Shown one piece after another: positions 8,263 to 18,238 of a stretch of DNA of 34,027 nucleotides (positions within the stretch are counted from its first letter, which is position 1; each line of letters opens with the position of its first letter). The notes below the pieces were generated by a model. The model did no database searches and was not told where the DNA came from. It was given only the letters and a program-made list of their open reading frames with translations. A program made the position numbers and the translations under genes. Source of the DNA: Halothiobacillus sp. (GTDB lineage: Bacteria; Pseudomonadota; Gammaproteobacteria; Halothiobacillales; Halothiobacillaceae); contig NZ_JAQTTX010000027.1 in assembly GCF_028710545.1 (NCBI RefSeq), forward strand, positions 1-34,027, given 5' to 3'.

Positions 8263-8805
8263 TCAGAAAGATGGCGGTGGTATTCGGGGGTCTGTGCTGG
8301 CCAGCACGGTTTCGGTCTGGGCATGGCGATAGGCGTCGAGGCGGCGCGCCAGCCCTTCGTCGTGAACGGCGAGTTGGGCTGCCGCCAGCAGTGCGGCATT
8401 GACCGCGCCGGCGCGTCCGATCGCCAGAGTGCCCACGGGGATTCCCGCAGGCATTTGTACGATGGAGAGCAGTGAGTCCCAGCCGGACAGTGTCTTGGAT
8501 TGCACGGGTACGCCCAGAACGGGAAGCCGCGTTTTGGCGGCCAGCATACCGGGCAAATGCGCCGCTCCGCCGGCCCCGCCGATAATCACCTGCAAGCCGC
8601 GTTCGATCGCTGTTTGCGCATACTCAAACAGACGATCCGGCGTGCGGTGGGCGGAAACGACCTCCGCCTCGAAAGGAATTTGCAGCGTGGTTAGCGTGGC
8701 GCAAGCGTGTTGCATGGTTTCCCAGTCGGATCGGGAGCCCATGACGACGCCGACCAGGGGCGAGGGGTGGTTGGCTGCGATGGGGGCGAGGGGCTGTTCA
8801 CTCAT
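8263..8805 (-). CDS. purE: 5-(carboxyamino)imidazole ribonucleotide mutase
   Basis: A 180-residue class I PurE that moves the carboxyl group from N5 to C4 of the imidazole ribonucleotide. Visible motifs are [13 protein letters not shown], the catalytic-site loop SAHRTPDRL, the glycine-rich [12 protein letters not shown] and [18 protein letters not shown] start at the ATG at 8805 (MSEQPLAPI). The frame runs open upstream to 9108, but that part is the antisense-like shadow of the SirB2 gene in another frame. The ATG overlaps the SirB2 stop by four bases, showing translational coupling. Confidence 0.93.
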   Translation of the reverse strand: MSEQPLAPIAANHPSPLVGVVMGSRSDWETMQHACATLTTLQIPFEAEVVSAHRTPDRLFEYAQTAIERGLQVIIGGAGGAAHLPGMLAAKTRLPVLGVPVQSKTLSGWDSLLSIVQMPAGIPVGTLAIGRAGAVNAALLAAAQLAVHDEGLARRLDAYRHAQTETVLASTDPRIPPPSF

Positions 8806-9224
8806 CTGACTGACACGCTCGCGGCGGGAGCAGGTGCGCTCAAAAATGGCGTCGCGGTTTTCAGGGCGCCGGCTGCCGAGATGTAAAGAAACACCGCGAT
8901 GGCCAGAACCCAGGCGCTCGCGCGGATGGCCTTGGTCTTGCCCAGCCGTAGCGCGAACAAGCCCAGAACGATATAAACAATCAGACCGACGATCATGACG
9001 GTGACGTAGTCCGGATTCACGCCATAACGCCAAAACATCAAATAGCTGGCGATCAGTGCGCTGAGCAGCAAAACGGTATCGACGATATGCGGGGTAATCC
9101 GAACCCAACGCGCCTTGAGTCGCGGTGAGTCTTGCAGCATCCAGATGCCGCGCAGGATGAAACCGATCAGGGAAAGGACAACGGCAAGTCCGTGAATATG
9201 GACTGATAATTGGGCGATGGTCAT
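8802..9224 (-). CDS. SirB2-family membrane protein
   Basis: A 140-residue integral membrane protein with about four hydrophobic helices. [18 protein letters not shown] and the stretch through [20 protein letters not shown] are characteristic of the SirB2 family, whose biochemical role is unknown. The start at 9224 ([15 protein letters not shown]) has GGAG five to six bases upstream. Its stop overlaps the purE start, so SirB2, purE and purK form an operon. There is no evident purine link beyond location. Confidence 0.75.
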   Translation of the reverse strand: MTIAQLSVHIHGLAVVLSLIGFILRGIWMLQDSPRLKARWVRITPHIVDTVLLLSALIASYLMFWRYGVNPDYVTVMIVGLIVYIVLGLFALRLGKTKAIRASAWVLAIAVFLYISAAGALKTATPFLSAPAPAASVSVR

Positions 9225-9266
9225 GCGCGCTCCGCAGTGCGTGGAAACAGGCGCACCATTAAACAC

Positions 9267-9319
9267 CAAGGGCCGGATGAATGCCAGATGATTGAATTGG
9301 ACACATCCTCTGGCCCTTG
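9267..9319. repeat. Long imperfect inverted repeat between SLAC1 and SirB2 genes
   Basis: CAAGGGCC (9267-9274) plus GGATG pairs with CATCC (9304-9308) and GGCCCTTG (9312-9319), with a three-base bulge and a loop of about 24 bases. It lies just downstream of the SLAC1 gene and upstream of the SirB2-purEK operon. It could be a weak terminator for the former, a leader structure for the latter, or a protein site. Confidence 0.5.
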
Positions 9320-9345
9320 CGGGGGGCGGGTGTTGCGCGGCGGAT

Positions 9346-10317
9346 TTACTCGGGAACGCAGATTTCTCCTGCCCACATGGCCCGGGCGGTTTTCACCAGC
9401 AGATAAGCGATCAGTAACGCCAGGAACCCGAACAGAAACCCACCGAGATAGGCATAAAATACAAAACCGGTGATGTGGTGCATGATCAGGGTTGCAATCG
9501 TCATGGCAGCGATCGGGAAGGTATAGGCCCAGAATGGCAGACCGAAGGGAATCGTCACAAAACGCTTGGCCTGGAAAAACAGCAGCAAGGTGATGAACAG
9601 GGCAAAGTTGTACAGGATATGCCCCATGTCATCCAGCCCGCTCGGATGCAGCGCGTGCCAGGAAATAAACCCGACGGCCGGCGGGGCAATCATGATGAAC
9701 AACGTGGGCATCAGCTTGCTGGGTGTGGGCGCATGGAAAAAATAACGGTTCATCAGGACGGTGAGCAGGACAATCCAGAAAATCACCCCGATGCTGAAAA
9801 AGAACCACGAAATCTGGATATATCCGAGTGCGGTCCCGGTAATCGGAACCAGTATGTTCCCCACGATCGGGATGAACCAGGCCGGGTTGGAGTGGTGAAT
9901 CTGGAATTTTTCGTGATGGATCCAGTTGCTTAGAATAATGAGGGTAAACAGCAACTGAACCGGGGTGCCGATGCTCCATAGCCACAGGGCCAGCGTCTTG
10001 TTGAAACCAAGTGCGATAATGCTGAGCAGAATCAGGCTGATGGAAATGGCGGGAAAGAAGCTCAGGCGAACCACATGATTGAATTCGGCGCGCACTTCAC
10101 CGGGATATTTCACCAACTTGGCGAGATAAGCCAAGGCGAGTATGCCGAACAGGCCATAAGTGAAAAACGTGAATATCGTGCTGGTCGCATGCGACCATTG
10201 CAATAATTGCTCGCCTTTTTGCATGGCGATGGTAAAGCCCGCCATGCCCATGACCATGCCGAACATGGAAATCGGCATATGGGCCAGTCGGCTGTGCGCT
10301 GTTGATGATTCGGACAT
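9346..10317 (-). CDS. SLAC1/TehA-family anion channel or dicarboxylate transporter
   Basis: A 323-residue polytopic membrane protein with about ten hydrophobic segments. It belongs to the TDT/SLAC1 group: the MPISMFGMVMGMAGFTIA opening, the paired HxxHHxNPAWFIPIVGNILVP region and the repeat-like helices match the fold. Family members move sulfite, C4-dicarboxylates, or chloride and nitrate; which applies cannot be told. The ATG at 10317 has GGAG eight bases upstream. It is divergent from the CbiM-like permease, with 151 bases between starts. In a sulfur oxidiser sulfite export would be plausible, but that is inference only. Confidence 0.75.
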   Translation of the reverse strand: MSESSTAHSRLAHMPISMFGMVMGMAGFTIAMQKGEQLLQWSHATSTIFTFFTYGLFGILALAYLAKLVKYPGEVRAEFNHVVRLSFFPAISISLILLSIIALGFNKTLALWLWSIGTPVQLLFTLIILSNWIHHEKFQIHHSNPAWFIPIVGNILVPITGTALGYIQISWFFFSIGVIFWIVLLTVLMNRYFFHAPTPSKLMPTLFIMIAPPAVGFISWHALHPSGLDDMGHILYNFALFITLLLFFQAKRFVTIPFGLPFWAYTFPIAAMTIATLIMHHITGFVFYAYLGGFLFGFLALLIAYLLVKTARAMWAGEICVPE

Positions 10318-10468
10318 GTTTTTTACTCCGTGGCAAAAGCGTTGTGTTGTGATTGATTGTGCGTCATTCATGGAAAAGGGCTGACTTGTGCCCGGACGCT
10401 GGCAATTCCATATCAATTCGATCGGATATTACGATTAAATTTTCTTATGATCAATAGAGTTTATTAAA

Positions 10469-11134
10469 ATGAATGTTGCCGATGGTCTGATTTCGCCGGA
10501 TTTTCTGTGGCTCAACTGGCTGTTGTTTGTTTTCTTAATCGGTTTTGGGGTGTACCGGTCGCCTTGGCGTGCCCTGTTGCATGCGCCGCAGCGTTTGAAC
10601 CTGATCGCTGCCAGTGTGGCCTTTTTGGCAATGCTTTGGCTGTTCTCTTCGTCTGCCTTGCCTGGATTGTCATTGCATTTTTTAGGGTTGACGGTCGTGA
10701 CCTTGCTGGTTGGTTGGCCCTTGGCGTTGGTCAGTGGCGGCGTGACCCTGTTGCTCCTGTCGCTCGTTGGCCAAGTCGCGTTTTCAGGCTTAGGCTGGGA
10801 CATGTTGGGTATGGTTGTGCCGCCCATTTTTGTTACCGCTTTGATCAATGCCGCTGCCCAGCGGCTACTCCCTGCCAATTATTTCATTTATCTTTTTGTG
10901 AACAGCTTTTTTTCGGCGATCCTCGGAGCGATGGCAGCGGCGCTTGCTTCGGCGAGTCTGATGCTCGTGTTTGGCATTTACACTTGGGATGTGCTGACAT
11001 CGAGCTACTTCCCCTTGCTGCCGATCCAGTGGGTGCCGGAGGCCATGATCAACACCATGATCATTCTCGGTCTGACATTGCTTCGACCGGATTGGGTCAT
11101 CACTTTTGACGACCAGAAATACTTCAGAAACTAA
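10469..11134 (+). CDS. CbiM-like energy-coupling-factor permease component
   Basis: A 221-residue membrane protein with about six hydrophobic helices. The start MNVADGLISP and the mid-section NAAAQRLLPANYFIYLFVNSFFSAIL resemble the CbiM/NikM S-component family of cobalt and nickel ECF transporters. The classical proteins start Met-His, and that histidine coordinates the metal; here residue 2 is Asn. No partner genes (CbiN, CbiQ or CbiO types) are nearby, so it is an orphan and may use distant ATPases or act alone. The ribosome site is weak (TAGAG). Substrate unknown. Confidence 0.6.
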   Translation: MNVADGLISPDFLWLNWLLFVFLIGFGVYRSPWRALLHAPQRLNLIAASVAFLAMLWLFSSSALPGLSLHFLGLTVVTLLVGWPLALVSGGVTLLLLSLVGQVAFSGLGWDMLGMVVPPIFVTALINAAAQRLLPANYFIYLFVNSFFSAILGAMAAALASASLMLVFGIYTWDVLTSSYFPLLPIQWVPEAMINTMIILGLTLLRPDWVITFDDQKYFRN

Positions 11135-11140
11135 GTAAGT

Positions 11141-11256
11141 GCTGATTTATTCCATCCTTGGAATAAATCAGCCCGCTCATCGCGGTATACGCCCGCGATG
11201 GCGCTCACGAACCAAAGACTGACGTCTTTGTTCGTGTTGGGGCATCCTTGCCCCAA
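11141..11256. repeat. Cluster of four consecutive hairpins
   Basis: This lies in a 363-base gene-free stretch (11135-11497). Hairpin 1 is a perfect 14-base stem (11141-11154 with 11159-11172, loop TCCT). Hairpin 2 has an eight-base stem (11178-11185 with 11193-11200). Hairpin 3 is a 13-base stem with one bulge (11206-11219 with 11224-11236, loop TGAC). Hairpin 4 is a perfect eight-base stem (11237-11244 with 11249-11256, loop TCCT). A further GAATAAATCA follows at about 11269-11278, echoing the arm of hairpin 1. This looks like a MITE- or REP-type mobile repeat. The rest of the gap holds a candidate promoter and the leader of the cytochrome gene. Confidence 0.65.
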
Positions 11257-11327
11257 GCGGGAAGCACTGAATAAATCAAGTGGCCCGATGGCCTTTCAGA
11301 TTGCAAGCCAGCGGTTGTTGATGCAAT

Positions 11328-11356
11328 TTGCAATTCAAGGTGGTGTAAATTATTTT
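11328..11356 (+). promoter_or_regulatory. Candidate sigma-70 promoter for the cytochrome c gene
   Basis: TTGCAA (11328-11333) and TATTTT (11351-11356) are separated by 17 bases and would start transcription near 11363, giving a leader of about 135 bases. The match is moderate. Confidence 0.3.
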
Positions 11357-11497
11357 TAGTTGGCTTTAATAACCCTTGTTTATCCGCAAGTTTCCAAGGC
11401 TTGATGGCTTGGCATGGAAATTGGATTAGAATGATGCACTACTCGCTTTGTTGCGTGTTACGTGTTTTGCAACCGTCCCTCTCAGGAGAAGATCACA

Positions 11498-11836
11498 ATG
11501 AAAAAATTGACCGTATTGATGCTGACCGCTGGTTTGATGACCTCCGGCGCAGCGATGGCTGCTGGCGACGCGGCTGCCGGTAAGAGTCTGTACGATGCTT
11601 CCTGCGCTTCTTGCCACGGCATGCAGGCTCAAGGTCAAGGCATGTTCCCGAAACTGGCCGGCTTGAGTTCAGAGCGCATCAAAACCACTTTGGTTGCTTT
11701 CAAGGCGGGTGATATGGCTACGCTGAAGAAAGAAGGCCTTGGCGGTCCTAACTCTGCCATCATGGCGCCAAACGCGGCAGGCCTGTCTGAGCAGGATATG
11801 GACAACCTGAGCGCCTACATCGCTACCCTGAAATAA
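11498..11836 (+). CDS. Periplasmic class I cytochrome c
   Basis: A 112-residue small electron carrier. The signal peptide is MKKLTVLMLTAGLMTSGAAM followed by A, with cleavage near residues 20-22. One haem site, CASCHG, lies at about residues 38-43, and the later Met in SAIMAPNAAGL is the likely sixth ligand. The C-terminal helix DMDNLSAYIATL closes the fold. It resembles c553/c4-half cytochromes that carry electrons to terminal oxidases. AGGAG lies at 11484-11488. It is monocistronic, with its own terminator. Confidence 0.88.
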   Translation: MKKLTVLMLTAGLMTSGAAMAAGDAAAGKSLYDASCASCHGMQAQGQGMFPKLAGLSSERIKTTLVAFKAGDMATLKKEGLGGPNSAIMAPNAAGLSEQDMDNLSAYIATLK

Positions 11837-11859
11837 TCTTTCAGATTCCGGCAGATGAA

Positions 11860-11885
11860 AAAAGCCCCGATTTTCGGGGCTTTTT
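11860..11885. terminator. Bidirectional rho-independent terminator
   Basis: AAAAGCCCCGA pairs with TCGGGGCTTTT across a three-base loop, with A-runs on the left and T-runs on the right. It can serve both the cytochrome c gene (plus) and phoU (minus), which converge here. Confidence 0.85.
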
Positions 11886-11951
11886 GTTTGCTGGCGTATA
11901 ACTTATTGGTCGGGTATCCACGGCGGGAGCGTGCACGCCGTGGTCGGGCGA

Positions 11952-12665
11952 TCAGATCTGAGTGCGTTGCTTATCGCCTGAAATGTTGCTGTGGCGAACG
12001 TCGGCCCCTTTCTGCTGGAAGATGACGTATTCGGCAATATTGGTGCAGTGGTCACCCACGCGTTCGATGGCGCGCATGCAGGAGAGAATCCGCAGGCCGA
12101 CATCGGCGGAGTTGGGGTTCTCGTTCATGTACTTGAGCAGTACACGATGCACGGCGTTGTATTCTTCATTGACGTGCGTATCGCGGCGGATGATTTCTTC
12201 GGCGGCGATGGTGTCCAGACGAACGAAGGCATCCAGAGCATCGTGCATCATGCCACCGACGATGCGGCCCATGACGCGCAGATGGCCGATAAAGTCGGTA
12301 TGGCGCAGGACGGGGCCGATTTCTTCGGCAATTCGTGCCATTTTTTCGGATTTGTCGCCGATGCGTTCGAGGTCGGTAATGGCCTTGACGACCGACATGA
12401 TGGTGCGAAGGTCATTGGCCATGGGTGAGTAGCGCGCGATGATCTGGATGGCCATTTCGTCAATGGATGATTCCATCCGATTGATTTCGTAGTCCTGATT
12501 CAGCGCGCGCGCACCGCGCTCCTCATCCCCGTCGAGCAGGTAAGCCAGCGCATCGGCAAAATGTTGTTCGGCGACCCCGCCCATATTCATCAGCATCGTG
12601 CGCAATGCATTGATGTCATCATCGTAACGGGTCAGCGTATGCGGCGTACCACTGTAGGAATCCAT
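11952..12665 (-). CDS. phoU: Phosphate signalling regulator PhoU
   Basis: A 237-residue helical protein made of two PhoU repeats. It links the Pst phosphate transporter to the PhoR kinase and damps the Pho regulon. ISRYSPMANDLR-like text (IIARYSPMANDLRTIMS) and ERIGDKSEKMARIAEE in repeat one, and the ERVGDHCTNIAEYVIF segment in repeat two, are the metal-binding signature (E/DxxxD). The ATG at 12665 has GGAGAG upstream. It is divergent from ppk1. No pst or phoBR genes are in the window. Confidence 0.93.
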   Translation of the reverse strand: MDSYSGTPHTLTRYDDDINALRTMLMNMGGVAEQHFADALAYLLDGDEERGARALNQDYEINRMESSIDEMAIQIIARYSPMANDLRTIMSVVKAITDLERIGDKSEKMARIAEEIGPVLRHTDFIGHLRVMGRIVGGMMHDALDAFVRLDTIAAEEIIRRDTHVNEEYNAVHRVLLKYMNENPNSADVGLRILSCMRAIERVGDHCTNIAEYVIFQQKGADVRHSNISGDKQRTQI

Positions 12666-12718
12666 GAAAACTCTCCAGAAAAACATCAAAAGAAACGAAA
12701 GGGTTCAGTCAGTCCTGC

Positions 12719-12736
12719 ACTTCACCGAAATGTCAC
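12719..12736. promoter_or_regulatory. Candidate PhoB box between phoU and ppk1
   Basis: Two half-sites ACTTCAC and ATGTCAC are separated by the four bases CGAA, the 11-base period of Pho boxes. The second matches CTGTCAC at six of seven positions, the first only at four. A perfect TCACCGA repeat at 12722 and 12733 shows the same period. The site lies in the shared 186-base gap between two phosphate genes. Confidence 0.35.
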
Positions 12737-12851
12737 CGATAACCGTCATAATCACGTTTGTGGCAGGAAGGCCGAAGAATTTGTATTCTGACCGTGCCCG
12801 TTGGTCGATGACATTAATACTTACATTCTACTTTAACCAAGTTGCGAAATT

Positions 12852-14930
12852 ATGACTGAAACACCTTCTTTGCCCATCGCGCCCGTTTTTATCAATCGCG
12901 AACTGAGTTTGATCGCGTTCAACCGGCGCGTGCTCGAGTTGGCTCAGGATGTTTCGCTGCCCTTGTTGGAGCGGCTCAAGTTTCTGTGTATTTCCTCATC
13001 CAATCTCGATGAGTTGTTCGAGGTGCGTATCGGGTCGTTGACCCAGCAGATCCGGGTGGGGTTGAACCGTCCGGACGATTCAGGCCTGACGCCGGTTGAG
13101 CAGCTGGATCAGGTCTACACATCGGCCCACAGCTTGGTTGCAGACCAGTACCATACGCTGAATGATGAAATCATTCCCGCGCTGGCCGGGGAGGGCATCC
13201 ACTTTCTTCGCCGAACGCACTGGAATGAGGCGCAATCTCTGTGGGTAAAGCAATTTTTCCGCCGCGAACTGTTGCCGTTGCTGACCCCGTTGGGGCTCGA
13301 CCCCTCCCATCCGTTTCCGAGAATTCTTAATAAATCCCTGAATTTTGTCGTATCGCTGGAAGGCACCGACGATTATGGCCGTGAAGCCTGGATGGCGATT
13401 GTGCAAGCACCGCGTGCCTTGCCGCGCATTATCCGCATGGATGAAGAGGCATCGGGCAGCAATTCGAGTTTTGTGTTTCTAAGTTCGATGATTCACGCGC
13501 ACGTCCATGAATTGTTCCCCGGCATGACGGTGACCGGTTGTTATCAGTTCCGGGTAACGCGCAACAGCGATCTGGCCATTGCCGTCGACGACGATGACGA
13601 TCTGCTCAAAACCTTGCAAGGTGGACTGTTTGAGCGTAATTACGGCGATGCCGTCCGTTTGGAAGTGGCGGATAATTGTCCTCAGGAGATGATCGATTTT
13701 CTCTGTGACCGCTTCAAGCTCAACGATCAGGCCGTATTCCAGGTGCATGGGCCGGTCAATCTGAACCGGTTGATGGCACTGTATGGATTGCTGAACCGGT
13801 CAGATTTGAAAGACGAGCCGTTCACGCCGAAGTTGAAGAAAGAATTCAGCGGCGAAGTCAATATTTTCGAAACCATCGAGCAGCGTGGCGCTGTTTTGTT
13901 GCACCATCCCTTTGAGTCGTTCATGCCGGTGGTCGAGTTTGTGCGTCAGGCGGCGAGTGATCCCAAGGTGGTTGCCATCAAGATGACGCTGTACCGCACC
14001 GGGCGGGATTCGGCGATTGTCGATGCGCTGGAGGCAGCCGCACGCGCGGGCAAGGAAGTGACGGCCGTGGTTGAACTGCGCGCACGTTTTGATGAAGAAG
14101 CGAATATCGACATCACGACCCGCTTGCAGAAAGCCGGGGCCTATGTGGCTTACGGGATCGTGGGCTACAAAACCCACGCAAAGATGACCCTCGTGCTGCG
14201 TCGGGATGGTTCGCGCCTCAAACGATTCGTGCACCTGGGCACGGGCAATTACCACCCCGGTACCGCCCGACTCTATACCGATTTCGGCCTGCTGACCGAT
14301 GATCGGTTTCTGGGTGATGATGTCAATAAACTCTTCATGCAATTGACCGGCCTGGGGCGTGGGATGCGTCTGAAACGCATTCTGCAATCGCCATTCACCT
14401 TGCATAGCGGGATGCTGGAGCGAATCGAGCGTGAGATCGAGCACGCCAAGGCAGGGCGGAAAGGATTGATCCGCGCCAAGATGAATGCATTGATCGATCG
14501 TCAGATTATCGAGGCGCTCTACCGGGCTTCGCAGGCCGGCGTGCAAATTGATCTGATTATCCGCGGTGTGTGCTGCCTTCAGCCCGGCATTCCGGGATTG
14601 TCGGAAAATATTCACGTGCGTTCGGTCATGGGGCGTTTCCTCGAGCACCCGCGCGTGTTCTATTTCCTCAATGACGGTGATGATGAACTGTTCCTGTCGA
14701 GTGCCGACTGGATGCCGCGTAACTTCTTCGCGCGGGTTGAGGCATGCTTCCCGATCGATGCGCCCGAAATCAAGGCGCGTGTGATCGACGAAGCCTTCAC
14801 GCGGTATTTAGCCGATAATACCGGCGCATGGTCTCTGGAGGCCGATGGCCACTACCATCGCGTTAAGCGTCATCACAATGCCAAACCACGCTCTGCACAA
14901 CAATCATTGCTGGATGACTTGAGCAGATAA
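12852..14930 (+). CDS. ppk1: Polyphosphate kinase 1
   Basis: A 692-residue enzyme that reversibly builds polyphosphate from ATP. The N-terminal domain opens FINRELSLIAFNRRVLELA and contains the SSNLDELFEVRIG helix motif. The catalytic core has HHPFESFMPVVEFV, the autophosphorylated histidine in GYKTHAKMTLV (about residue 441) and the second histidine in LGTGNYHPGTARLYTDFGL (about residue 466). The length matches the family. It is divergent from phoU and ends 13 bases from the convergent end of proB, with no obvious terminator between them. Confidence 0.95.
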   Translation: MTETPSLPIAPVFINRELSLIAFNRRVLELAQDVSLPLLERLKFLCISSSNLDELFEVRIGSLTQQIRVGLNRPDDSGLTPVEQLDQVYTSAHSLVADQYHTLNDEIIPALAGEGIHFLRRTHWNEAQSLWVKQFFRRELLPLLTPLGLDPSHPFPRILNKSLNFVVSLEGTDDYGREAWMAIVQAPRALPRIIRMDEEASGSNSSFVFLSSMIHAHVHELFPGMTVTGCYQFRVTRNSDLAIAVDDDDDLLKTLQGGLFERNYGDAVRLEVADNCPQEMIDFLCDRFKLNDQAVFQVHGPVNLNRLMALYGLLNRSDLKDEPFTPKLKKEFSGEVNIFETIEQRGAVLLHHPFESFMPVVEFVRQAASDPKVVAIKMTLYRTGRDSAIVDALEAAARAGKEVTAVVELRARFDEEANIDITTRLQKAGAYVAYGIVGYKTHAKMTLVLRRDGSRLKRFVHLGTGNYHPGTARLYTDFGLLTDDRFLGDDVNKLFMQLTGLGRGMRLKRILQSPFTLHSGMLERIEREIEHAKAGRKGLIRAKMNALIDRQIIEALYRASQAGVQIDLIIRGVCCLQPGIPGLSENIHVRSVMGRFLEHPRVFYFLNDGDDELFLSSADWMPRNFFARVEACFPIDAPEIKARVIDEAFTRYLADNTGAWSLEADGHYHRVKRHHNAKPRSAQQSLLDDLSR

Positions 14931-14943
14931 TCCAAACCGTCGG

Positions 14944-16116
14944 TTACAACAGGATCAGATTGTCGCGATGAATCAGTTCATCTTCTTCGGCGAATCCCAG
15001 GAGTTCGGCAATGGCGCTGCTGGGTTGTCGACAGAGCTTTTGGGCTTGCGCGGAACTGTAGTTGACCAGGCCGCGACCCAAATCCTTGCCTGTTTCATCG
15101 ACGATACGCACCAGGTCGCCGCGCATGAACTCACCACTGACTTCAATGACGCCAATGGGCAGCAGGGAGCGACCGCCTTGGCGCAGCGCGGCGGCAGCAC
15201 CCGTGTCCACGCGAACCGTACCCCGGGCGCGTAATTGGCCTGCCAGCCATTGTTTGCGGGCGGCCAGCCGGGTTTGTGCCGGTCGAAAAACCGTGCCAAC
15301 GCCGGATGTTCCCGCGGCCAGTTGAAGCAGAACGTGTGGTGTAGCGCCCGAAGCGACCACGGTTGCCGCGCCTGATAGCGCCGCTCGCTTGGCTGCCATG
15401 ACCTTGGTGTACATGCCGCCGCGCCCCAATCGACCGCCTTCGGGGGAGGCCATGGTTTCCAGGGCGGGGTCTCCCGCTGTTACCTCGGTAAGTAGTCGTG
15501 CGGAGGGATCTTTGCGTGGGTCGGCTTCGAACAGCCCGAGCTGGTCGGTCAGAATGACCAGCACATCGGCTTCGACCAGATTGGCGACGAGTGCAGCCAG
15601 TGTGTCGTTATCACCAAAACGGATTTCATCGGTCGCTACCGTATCGTTTTCGTTGACGACGGGCACGACGCCCAGGTTGAGTAGTGTGCGTAAGGTACTG
15701 CGGGCATTGAGGTAGCGCTGGCGATTGGATAGATCGTCGTGGGTGAGGAGAATCTGAGCGGTGTGGATGCCGTAACGCCGCAGGACGTCCGCATACGCCT
15801 GAACCAATCCCATCTGACCCACGGCAGCTGCGGCCTGAAGTTCGGGCAGGGCGGAGGGTCGATCCTGCCATCCCAGCTGCGCCATCCCCTCGGCGACGGC
15901 GCCGGATGTGACAATAACGACTTCCCGGCCTTCGGCGCGCATTGCCGCGATTTGTTCCGCCCAACGGTCGATGGCGGATAAGTCGAGGCCCGCGCCGTTC
16001 CCGGTCACCATGGCCGAGCCGATCTTGATGACCCATCGACGATCGGTTTTCAGGTGGGCGCGCAAATCAACCCCTGTATCAACTCCCATGGCAGAATTGG
16101 CGTCGCGTTCAACCAC
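14944..16116 (-). CDS. proB: Glutamate 5-kinase
   Basis: A 390-residue first enzyme of proline synthesis, phosphorylating glutamate. The N-terminal amino-acid-kinase domain shows [40 protein letters not shown] and [12 protein letters not shown]. The C-terminal PUA domain lies at about residues 290-375. The GTG at 16116 is the likely start, since GAGGAG lies nine bases upstream inside the end of obgE. An ATG at 16089 is the alternative. It lies six bases after the obgE stop and is the last gene of that operon. Confidence 0.93.
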   Translation of the reverse strand: MVERDANSAMGVDTGVDLRAHLKTDRRWVIKIGSAMVTGNGAGLDLSAIDRWAEQIAAMRAEGREVVIVTSGAVAEGMAQLGWQDRPSALPELQAAAAVGQMGLVQAYADVLRRYGIHTAQILLTHDDLSNRQRYLNARSTLRTLLNLGVVPVVNENDTVATDEIRFGDNDTLAALVANLVEADVLVILTDQLGLFEADPRKDPSARLLTEVTAGDPALETMASPEGGRLGRGGMYTKVMAAKRAALSGAATVVASGATPHVLLQLAAGTSGVGTVFRPAQTRLAARKQWLAGQLRARGTVRVDTGAAAALRQGGRSLLPIGVIEVSGEFMRGDLVRIVDETGKDLGRGLVNYSSAQAQKLCRQPSSAIAELLGFAEEDELIHRDNLILL

Positions 16117-16122
16117 GGCGGA

Positions 16123-17256
<1,134 letters not shown>

Positions 17257-17323
17257 TTACCTTGCGAACCGGCACACGCATTGATTTCAGCCGATAACAC
17301 TAAATTGAATGGACTGGAAACAC

Positions 17324-17346
17324 AAAAGCCCCGCTAAAACGGGGCT
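17324..17346 (-). terminator. Terminator after rpmA
   Basis: AGCCCCG (17327-17333) pairs with CGGGGCT (17340-17346) around a six-base loop. On the minus strand the stem runs into TTTT. It ends or attenuates the rplU-rpmA transcript before obgE. Confidence 0.75.
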
Positions 17347-17402
17347 GGTGAAATCACTATTTTCCTGTAGACCTTAAAGCGCGACCAAGGCCGCGCCGGG
17401 CT

Positions 17403-17660
17403 TTATACAGGAACGACGCTCACGAAACGACGTGATTTGTCGCCTTTGACTTCAAACTTGACGGCACCATCCGTCAGGGCGAACAAGGTGTAGTCGCGAC
17501 CACACCCTACGTTCGCACCCGGGTGGAATTGGGTGCCGCGCTGGCGAACGATGATGCTGCCTGCGCTGATAACCTGACCGCCGTAGCGCTTGACGCCGAG
17601 GCGCTTGCTTTCTGAGTCACGACCGTTGCGGGTCGAGCCGGCTGCTTTTTTATGTGCCAT
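17403..17660 (-). CDS. rpmA: 50S ribosomal protein L27
   Basis: An 85-residue ribosomal protein lying near the peptidyl-transferase centre. The start [20 protein letters not shown] and the segments [19 protein letters not shown] and GRDYTLFAL are diagnostic. It follows rplU by 53 bases and forms the conserved rplU-rpmA pair. Confidence 0.97.
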   Translation of the reverse strand: MAHKKAAGSTRNGRDSESKRLGVKRYGGQVISAGSIIVRQRGTQFHPGANVGCGRDYTLFALTDGAVKFEVKGDKSRRFVSVVPV

Positions 17661-17713
17661 GACAAAACTCCAAACTAGGCTCAGGGGCAGGCGCGTGGCC
17701 TGCCAAGAGCGAA

Positions 17714-18025
17714 TTAACCATTAATGCTGGTGATTTTGATCTCGGTATACGCTTGGCGATGACCTTGATGCTTGCGGTGATGCTTACGGCGGCGGAACTT
17801 GATGATGTCCACTTTCTTGCCGCGGCCCTGACCGATGATTTCGGCGGTCACGCTGGCGCCTGCCAAGGCAGGGGCGCCCACTTTGATGGCATCGCCGTCG
17901 GCGATCATCAGCACGCGGTCCAATGTGACTGCGCTGCCTTCTTCGCCTTCAAGCTTCTCAACCCGAAGCCATTCGCCGGGTTCTACGCGATATTGTTTAC
18001 CGCCGGTGACTACTACTGCGTACAT
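17714..18025 (-). CDS. rplU: 50S ribosomal protein L21
   Basis: A 103-residue ribosomal protein binding 23S r[23 protein letters not shown] and the basic [15 protein letters not shown] segment near the C-terminus are the family signature. The upstream gap (18026-18238) is shared with the divergent copper island. It contains AT-rich sequence around 18065-18095 that may hold the promoter, but I could not fix clear boxes. Confidence 0.97.
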   Translation of the reverse strand: MYAVVVTGGKQYRVEPGEWLRVEKLEGEEGSAVTLDRVLMIADGDAIKVGAPALAGASVTAEIIGQGRGKKVDIIKFRRRKHHRKHQGHRQAYTEIKITSING

Positions 18026-18238
18026 GATTGCATTTAACCTTTGTTCGGTTCGCGCACGCCAGCTTAATTTTAATTAAGAAAGCCAGACATTAAAGCAAGG
18101 CACGCGCTGTGATCTTATGGAAAGGCGGCGGATATTAGCGGCACATGAGTTCATCGTCAAGTTCAATTTGTCACGCCGGTGACGATAGCTGCTATGAAGG
18201 TTGTTGCAAAGTTTACCAGGCTCATCAATACTCCATCC

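Noticed and set aside
8806..9108. N-terminal extension of the purE frame
   Set aside because: The extension is Arg/His-rich, unlike PurE, and overlaps the SirB2 gene; the ATG at 8805 has the typical four-base operon overlap.
13800..14648. 282-codon minus-strand frame inside ppk1
   Set aside because: Antisense of the conserved catalytic core; the sense strand is certain.
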